Shown here piece by piece: positions 42,641 to 48,218 of a DNA stretch of 48,218 nt. Position 1 is the first letter of the stretch. The number at the start of each line of letters is the position of its first letter. The notes under the pieces are model-generated. The model was not told where the DNA came from and searched no databases. It worked only from the letters and a program-made list of their open reading frames with translations. The DNA lies in contig MNCI01001967.1 of NCBI GenBank assembly GCA_015680685.1, forward strand, positions 538,574 to 586,791. The letters are read 5' to 3'. Made by a program: the position numbers and the translations under genes. The stretch comes from Gnetum montanum (taxonomy: Eukaryota > Streptophyta > Gnetopsida > Gnetales > Gnetaceae).

Positions 42641-44581
42641 CCATTCTAGGCCCTTAGTTCTTTTTGAATTTGTTTTTTACACATTTTTGTTTTACACATT
42701 TTCCAAAAAAAAATTTTACACAATCGTTCATATTTTTACTATTTCTTTGTTTGCTTGATTTTCTTTTATTCGTCATCCAATAAGTGCTCATGATGGTGAA
42801 TTGAATTATATCATATTGATTGCTAATGTTTGGTTTTTACCTTCCAATTATGATGCTGATATTAAGGTATGGTTCTTTTGGTAAAATAGGCAATGAGTCC
42901 ATGTTGTCCACTCATCCATACAACTCTATGGTCTACTTTGGCTTGGAACTATACAGTCCCTTTTTTCTAAGTAAACTTGTTAATGAATTGGTGACTGGGT
43001 ATTTTTCAAACCAAGGAAATAATCAAAGGATGAGAAGGGTGTGACTTCAAGGGAATTCAATACATTTGTGCCAGCCATTCTCTTGGGTGCTTGGATGCTT
43101 TTTCTTGGGTTTTTTGCCTTTCTGAAAATGTTCAAAAATTAGGAAGATGAGTGAATAAAAATAATTCTTTGCATGGTGTGGTTCTCATGCAAAAGAGAGA
43201 GAGAGAGAGAGAGAGAAGAAGAAGAAAAAAGAAGAGACAAAAAAGTGAGAATTCAAAGCACGCCCCTTAGACACAATAAAGCATTATGGACTACAAGCAC
43301 CAGTTATGGAACTTGAAAGACATGTTACCCATGCTTGAAGGTTCCCTCTAACTAAGGCCCTTTCTCACTTCTTGCTTCTTCATCTCACTCTCCTCGAAAT
43401 GGTGGTGACTCTTTGTGGAAGCATTCTTGTTGCTTCAAGAGAATGGATTAGCCAAGTGTATTGATGCGAGGTCACTGAATGTGGTTGGTTTGAGTCTAGA
43501 TTTGGGATGAGTTCTACTCAGTTATCTTAACCATGAAATACACAAGGAGCTTTACACAACCTTGTTCTTGGGATTGCATTCCATTCTCTCCTCTCCATCT
43601 TTCTTTCCATTTTCCACCTCATTGTCTATTTTATCATTAGTTCATTCTGGGTTGATGCATTGTTTTTCTTTGGTGAATTCTTGTGGATCCATTTTTAACT
43701 TTTTCTTCCAAATGACATTCCTAGAGCTTACAAACTCTTTGGTTTGTGGGTTTGTCAGGGCATAAAGGGCATGAGCCTGCTTTGGGGAGGACCCACTAGC
43801 ATTTCTTTTTGGTTTAATTGTTAACTTCTTTCCCTTAAACATTTCCTGCAATCAATCATTTCTTGTTTCATACCCATCCATGACATCCATTTTATTGGCA
43901 TTGTCGTTAATATTTTTCATCTTTCTTGTTCCTCATGTTTTTCCATCTTATAGCTACAAAAGGTTCGCTCTTAGTTGTGGGGGCCCTGGCACAAATTTTT
44001 CAATTTTTTTTTCCATTTTACTAATTTCCTAACCCCTACACCTTGGGTAGTTGCCAGTGATAAATCTCTGAATCAGTTTTTTCCATAACCACTACTCAAC
44101 CAATGCGCTTCATATTGAGGCAAGGTATCAACTGCATTGTGGATTATCTATCCTTGCTCATTTGTGATTGTGTTGTGTGTGTAGATGGTGATCATACAAA
44201 CAATGGATTGGGCTTGGAGGAAGCACTTAGGATGGACCAGAACTGGAGCATTTATGAAAGGAGCAAGTTTGGTGGCATGGCTATGGATAAACAACAGAAG
44301 GTGCAGTCTCGGCATTGGCAGAAACATGCTTCATTTTCTTTCTCTTTCTTTCTCTACAAGCTACCAAATAAAGGCTTGGATGTCATGTATGTACGAGTGT
44401 TCACCATAATGGTCATGAACACTAATGTTGTAATATGCTTATTGATCCGTTCATTGGGCACGTTGAGTTTGTCATCCCATTCCATTGTTAGTTGTCAGTT
44501 AGTCAATAATCCCATACCTTCCCAATATTTTGTAAAGAGCTTGTTTCTCTTCTTCTATACTTGAGGACGAGTTTTCATTCA
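42641..44581 (+). other. Element C noncoding tail
   Basis: Colinear with the tails of A and B. Contains TTTTACACATTTTTG repeats (about 42665-42725), a GA microsatellite, and the conserved block 43230-43490. TGTGTGTAG|ATGG at 44176-44188 aligns with the ORF3 start of A; the 74-codon frame that opens here is not conserved with B and I do not call it a gene. Confidence 0.65.
43195..43216. repeat. (GA)n microsatellite
   Basis: About eleven GA units, followed by a GAAGAAGAAAAAAGAAG purine run, in the tail of element C. Absent from the tails of A and B. Confidence 0.9.
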
Positions 44582-44593
44582 GTCGTGGGGGTA
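44582..44593 (+). promoter_or_regulatory. Element C polypurine tract
   Basis: GTCGTGGGGGTA directly before TGATGAG of the 3' LTR, preceded by GAGGACGAGTTTTCATTCA. Confidence 0.85.
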
Positions 44594-44878
44594 TGATGAG
44601 AGCGGTTACTCTAGTAGTTATTCTAATTATTAGAGTAGTTACTCTAGTGGTTTTTTTAGCTGTTATTCTAATTATTAGAGTGGTTACTCTAATTATTAAA
44701 GTAGTTTCCCCCAAGCCTATAAATACAGTGCCTAGGCGCACAATTACGAAATCTTTTTAGCAATCAAGTAGCGAAACTCTTGTAGTCTATTTGAAAGTTA
44801 GAGTATTTTACAAGTGCCCATAGCAAGAGGTCTAAGTGTGGACAGATCTTTATTCAAGCATTGTGTACCTGAGCACGT
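44594..44878 (+). repeat. Element C 3' LTR, first 285 bp
   Basis: Matches 35466-35750 with 28 differences. It stops after GTGTACCTGAGCAC where the LTR of element D starts. Confidence 0.9.
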
Positions 44879-45021
44879 TGATGAGTCATGGTCTGTCAGG
44901 TCCTATTATCGAACCCTTAATGTTTGATGGGTCCCGATATTAGACCCTCGTTATCTGGTACACGATATCGCGACCTCGCAAGCGATATCAGGTACGTGAT
45001 ATCGCGGTTCCCATGTGAGCC

Positions 45022-45029
45022 TATAAATA
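45022..45029 (+). promoter_or_regulatory. TATA box of element D LTR
   Basis: TATAAATA in GAGCCTATAAATACACAATG, matching the placement in C. Confidence 0.7.
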
Positions 45030-45179
45030 CACAATGGGGTGCACGAGAAATAGGCAATTTTTTAGTAAGTTTTTAGTGAGTCATTTTAGTGTTAGAGTAG
45101 AGTCTTTTTGTCATTTTTTTACTCTCAACCCGTTCTTCCAGTGCATGCTCGCAATGTGATGATTGTAATTGTACGAAAC

Positions 45180-45228
45180 CTTTATTCGAGTGTGACGTAC
45201 TTGGACATGCACATGACCAAAAATAAAG
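45180..45228 (+). promoter_or_regulatory. LTR inverted repeat with AATAAA (element D)
   Basis: CTTTATT (45180-45186) and AATAAAG (45222-45228), 35-nt loop. The loop sequence differs from that in C while the arms are kept. Confidence 0.6.
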
Positions 45229-45801
45229 ATCAAGATTACTTCATCATTGCAGAATTCACTTAGTTTAAATATTTAATTGTTATGGTTATTTATTGCTTTC
45301 ATAGTTAATATCTCTTCTCCCTAAACTCCTTAAACATGGAATGAGTACGACTTAATCACAAGCATTCAAGTGTGACTACTTGGTATCCTAGTAGCGTACC
45401 TAGGCCATGCGCTTGGTAATCCTAGTGGTAGTCGTGCACAAGGTCCAAGATGTGTACGGATGATTAAGGAACGGATGCTCATCGCACTTAGGCTAGCTTA
45501 GACTCTCTCTCCCTATCTCCTCTTAGTATCGCTCTCTCTCCCCCTTTTCCTTCTAGCTTAGCTAAGAGTATTTTCCATTACCTTCAGGAGTAGCATTAGT
45601 TTAGAAACACATCATACACCTAACTTTGGACTAAACCATATGTGACAAAGCAAATACTAGTCCAGGTGGGAAGATAGTGAACTATCATCAATAAGTAACT
45701 ATTTAGATACCACAACTAGCCTGTCTGCAGAGTTCAACTAGATCATGTGTGAAATGCTCGTATTCGTATGGTTGAGTGTAGGGATACCTCGCCACTCATC
45801 A

Positions 45802-45821
45802 TTAGTGCCATTGCCGAGGAC
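45802..45821 (+). promoter_or_regulatory. Element D primer-binding site
   Basis: TTAGTGCCATTGCCGAGGAC, four mismatches to the Athila-type tRNA-Asp site, all transitions. Confidence 0.85.
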
Positions 45822-45929
45822 GATGCTAGTTATTTAGATTAGTTACATCATACAAGTTCGTTATAACAAGTATTAATGATATATCTTTCAAAAAGAATAA
45901 TTGCAATAAATCAACATAATTTTACAGCC

Positions 45930-48194
45930 ATGTCTCTTTCACAAGATAGTGATAATGCAACATCTAGCGAGGCAATTCATTGGACAACCAACGAAGAAGT
46001 TTGGAGTACTCAATCTTATGCAGGAGTTTCATATGTTCATAGACACCCCAACGATACTCAAGGACTCTCTTCATCCAACTCTGACACCTCTAGCGAGGAT
46101 GGGACATCCCATAGAATGAGGGGGCCCGTAAGGCCTAGGACCTTCTCAATTATTAACAAGGATTTATCCAAGGATGATTGGGAGACCTACAAAAGTCATG
46201 ATGAATCTTCCAATTCTTCCTCTTCCTCTTCTCCTTCAATGTCAGGTCGTGACATAGATGACCATCTTTTAAGGGGTCGATGTAGAAATAAAAATCAAGC
46301 CCATGGGCAAAATTAGGAACACCAACATGAACAAATACAACATCATCCCAACTCACAAACTCATAACCTACCTAGTGATGATGAACCCCTACTAGCCACT
46401 AAGAGCCTAATGCATATACAAGAGGCTATTCGAATAGCCCACAAGCATCATAAGGAAAGCCGTCTACCCGTGCTTGATTTAAACAACTTTCCCAAATTTT
46501 TAGGAGGCTATGATTTATATCCACAACAACATCTACAAGCCTTCCATGATGCCTGTGTATGGAACAATATCGATAATGGGTGGAAAAAACTTAAGCTCTT
46601 TCCTATGACACTCGTTGGCTAAGCAAAAGTATGGTATAAGTCCCTAAAACCCAAATCAATTCGATGTTCGCCAACAATGGTAGAGCTCTTTAATGAAAGA
46701 TATCAAACTTATGTAAGAGTGTCAGCCTTGAGGAAATAAATCCAAGAGTGGAAACAAGCATAACATGAACACTTAGACATGGCCTTAGAAAGATATTATG
46801 CATTGTTAAACAACTGCCCAGGCCATGAGTTCTTCGAGGAGAGGCTAATGTACCACATTATTGATGGGCTCCATAATGAAACAAGGCAGACCCTAGGGAT
46901 GTATGCCTGAGGTCAACTATATGAGCTACAAACCCATAAACTCCAAAAGCTTATTAAGTGGGTAGCAAAAGAAGAAGGAGAAATGGCTATATTGGAGAAT
47001 GTTGAAAAATCTCAACGGGATCAAAATCTTACATCAACGAAGGTCCATAATCTGAAAGAGGAGAAATCAACTCACCTTAAGGAGGTGGAACCATCTTTGC
47101 CAACATTACAATCATTAAACGAAATTCAAGCAAATATCAATAAGATGATGGAATGGATGCATAAAAAATGTGGAGAATATGCCAACATTATTGGAGATAG
47201 AATCATGACAAACCAAGAAGCGGGATGAAACACCTTTAGATAATTAGAAAGAAGGGTAGAAGAGAATAAGAACTTAATTGCCAATCATACGTATCAATGT
47301 AACATTTGCCTATACAATCACCCTAAGGGCCAATGCCCAATCTTGTCACATTTGCATGAGGATTAGGGAAGAGTGTTGCACCTAGAGTTCGTACAAAGAT
47401 ACTGTGTTCAATCACAGTGGCAACAATCCCAGTCATGGGGGAGGCCACCCTCGAACTGGGTACACCCTTCATATCATCCGAACCCAAGTGCCTATCAAGT
47501 TCAACATCCTATTTCCCCAACTGGGTCAACATACTCTATCTCGCCATATTATTATCATTCTCCTCAATACCATCAACCCATATCCTTTCCAACAAGACCA
47601 CCACCTTGGGTACCTTACACTTCTCCTCAATTTCAACGTTCTCATCCTTCACCTCATTCTACATCGCAACCAAGTGTTCCAGAAGGTTTTGCACCATAGC
47701 ACCAACCCACGAACATTACTTGTGCTACTATTAACAACAGTAGTGGAAACCCACCACACTAAAGGTGTCCCTTCTTTAGACATAACCGTTGAAAGGTACA
47801 CCTTAGTTTCGAAACCACTGCATCCTCCAACCCAGCACAAGTCCAACACTATGGTGCATCTTCCTCTTCACACCTAATGCCTCGTGTTACCTTATCAAGG
47901 CCATCACTCAATACTCCAACAACCATGCGGCCCAATGAATATAGCCACATGGGGAAACATGTTGATCCTTGCATACCATCTTACAGTCGCAAGTACCATA
48001 GTGGCTCAACTCCGTATAAATTAACGACATCTTATAACTTGCCCCACTATGTCAACTCTAATCAAGTGTGTGAACCCCAATGGGGCAAGTATGACCGAGT
48101 TCCAACATTTCCAACATGCAAGGATCCCAATTCTTCATTTATTAATCCCAGTCACGCTCAACTATTTAGTTATGGGGGATACCCCCCATTCTAA
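45930..48194 (+). pseudogene. Element D gag (one frame, about eleven internal stops)
   Basis: From the ATG at 45930 (MSLSQDSDN) a single frame runs 2.26 kb to a stop at 48192 without a frameshift, interrupted by about eleven stops (for example TAG 46314, TAA 46620, TGA 47226, TAG 47697). Order: Ser-rich N-terminus; capsid-like segment with LDLNNFPKFLGGYDLYPQQH and WKKLKLFP (46460-46620); helical region with CPGHEFFEERLMYHIIDGL (46820-46880); a coiled-coil-like part; zinc knuckle CNICLYNHPKGQC (47298-47336, CX2CX3HX4C intact); and a Pro/Gln/Tyr/His-rich C-terminus. Gag forms the particle shell and binds RNA. The stops make it non-functional unless they are bypassed. Confidence 0.88.
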
Positions 48195-48218
48195 TAACAA
48201 GCACGATTAATAAATATT

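Larger units (their letters stand above)
35466..44878 (+). mobile_element. Element C: Ty3/gypsy (Tat/Athila-type), nested in E and split by D
   Basis: Plus strand: 5' LTR 35466-36347, PBS, gag, pol (with an assembly gap), tail, PPT and the first 285 bp of the 3' LTR, where element D begins. The two LTR copies differ at 28 of 285 compared bases (my count), about 10%. No ORF3. The remaining 3' LTR is expected beyond the window. Confidence 0.9.
44879..45801 (+). repeat. Element D 5' LTR
   Basis: TGATGAGTCATGG...CACTCATCA, 923 bp. No second copy is in the window; borders are set by homology to other LTRs, by the junction with C and by the PBS. U3 contains several GATATCGC repeats (44930-45010), TATAAATA at 45022, the inverted repeat with AATAAA (45180-45228) and motifs TTGGTATCCTAG (45380) and TTGGTAATCCTAG (45413). 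Confidence 0.85.
44879..48218 (+). mobile_element. Element D: Ty3/gypsy (Tat/Athila-type), 5' part only
   Basis: 5' LTR 44879-45801, PBS and gag; the window ends before pol. Inserted within the 3' LTR of C and therefore younger than C. The gag differs from B and C in its N-terminal part, so it is a separate family sharing the same LTR architecture. Confidence 0.88.

Noticed and set aside
44103-44564. A 153-codon plus-strand frame in the tail of element C
   Set aside because: The homologous stretch of B has stops and no conserved protein; the tail appears noncoding.
1-48218. tRNA, rRNA, CRISPR array or bacterial operon
   Set aside because: None seen; tRNA-like A/B boxes near 3600-4110 lack a foldable full tRNA and are better read as SINE relics.

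Overview
The window is nuclear DNA from a vascular plant with a repeat-rich genome. It holds one two-exon plant fasciclin-like (FLA) cell-wall gene, several nested and decayed Ty3/gypsy LTR retrotransposons of the Tat/Athila type (tRNA-Asp-like primer-binding sites, long 3' tails), AT-rich spacers and one assembly gap. The heavy load of old elements with transition-type stop codons would fit a gymnosperm, but the sequence does not prove this. No rRNA or tRNA gene, CRISPR array or bacterial feature was seen.

Layout. 1-254: short CpG-containing segment of unknown origin. 255-1287: AT-rich spacer with two small direct-repeat structures. 1288-2953 (minus): apparently intact FLA gene with one 628-bp intron, then its TATA-box promoter and an upstream region with tRNA-like SINE candidates (to about 4190). 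4631-17986: full-length minus-strand element A (LTRs, PBS, gag, pol, an extra ORF called ORF3 here, PPT). 18043-18680: unidentified decayed plus-strand coding frame. 18694-19955: rearranged partial duplicate of the FLA promoter and FLA exon 1. 19956-about 21200: gag remnant of a second gypsy lineage. 22660-31110: minus-strand element B, with an internal RT-to-integrase deletion and a truncated 5' LTR. About 31840-35465: plus-strand element E, of which only ORF3 and part of the 3' LTR remain. 35466-44878: plus-strand element C inserted in the LTR of E, with a run of N at 39086-39869. 44879-48218: plus-strand element D inserted in the 3' LTR of C and cut by the window end.

How the parts relate. 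A, B, C and E share PPT context and LTR layout; D shares the LTR layout and PBS. U3 differs between elements, while R/U5 keeps a TATA box, an inverted repeat ending in AATAAA, and a pair of TTGGTAAYCCYAG motifs. Elements A and E carry, between integrase and 3' LTR, a third long ORF (about 2.8 kb) with recognisable homology between the two copies. B and C have the same flanking noncoding tail but lack it. Every element reading frame is broken; the FLA gene is the only plausible functional host gene. The order of insertion read from the nesting is E first, then C, then D.
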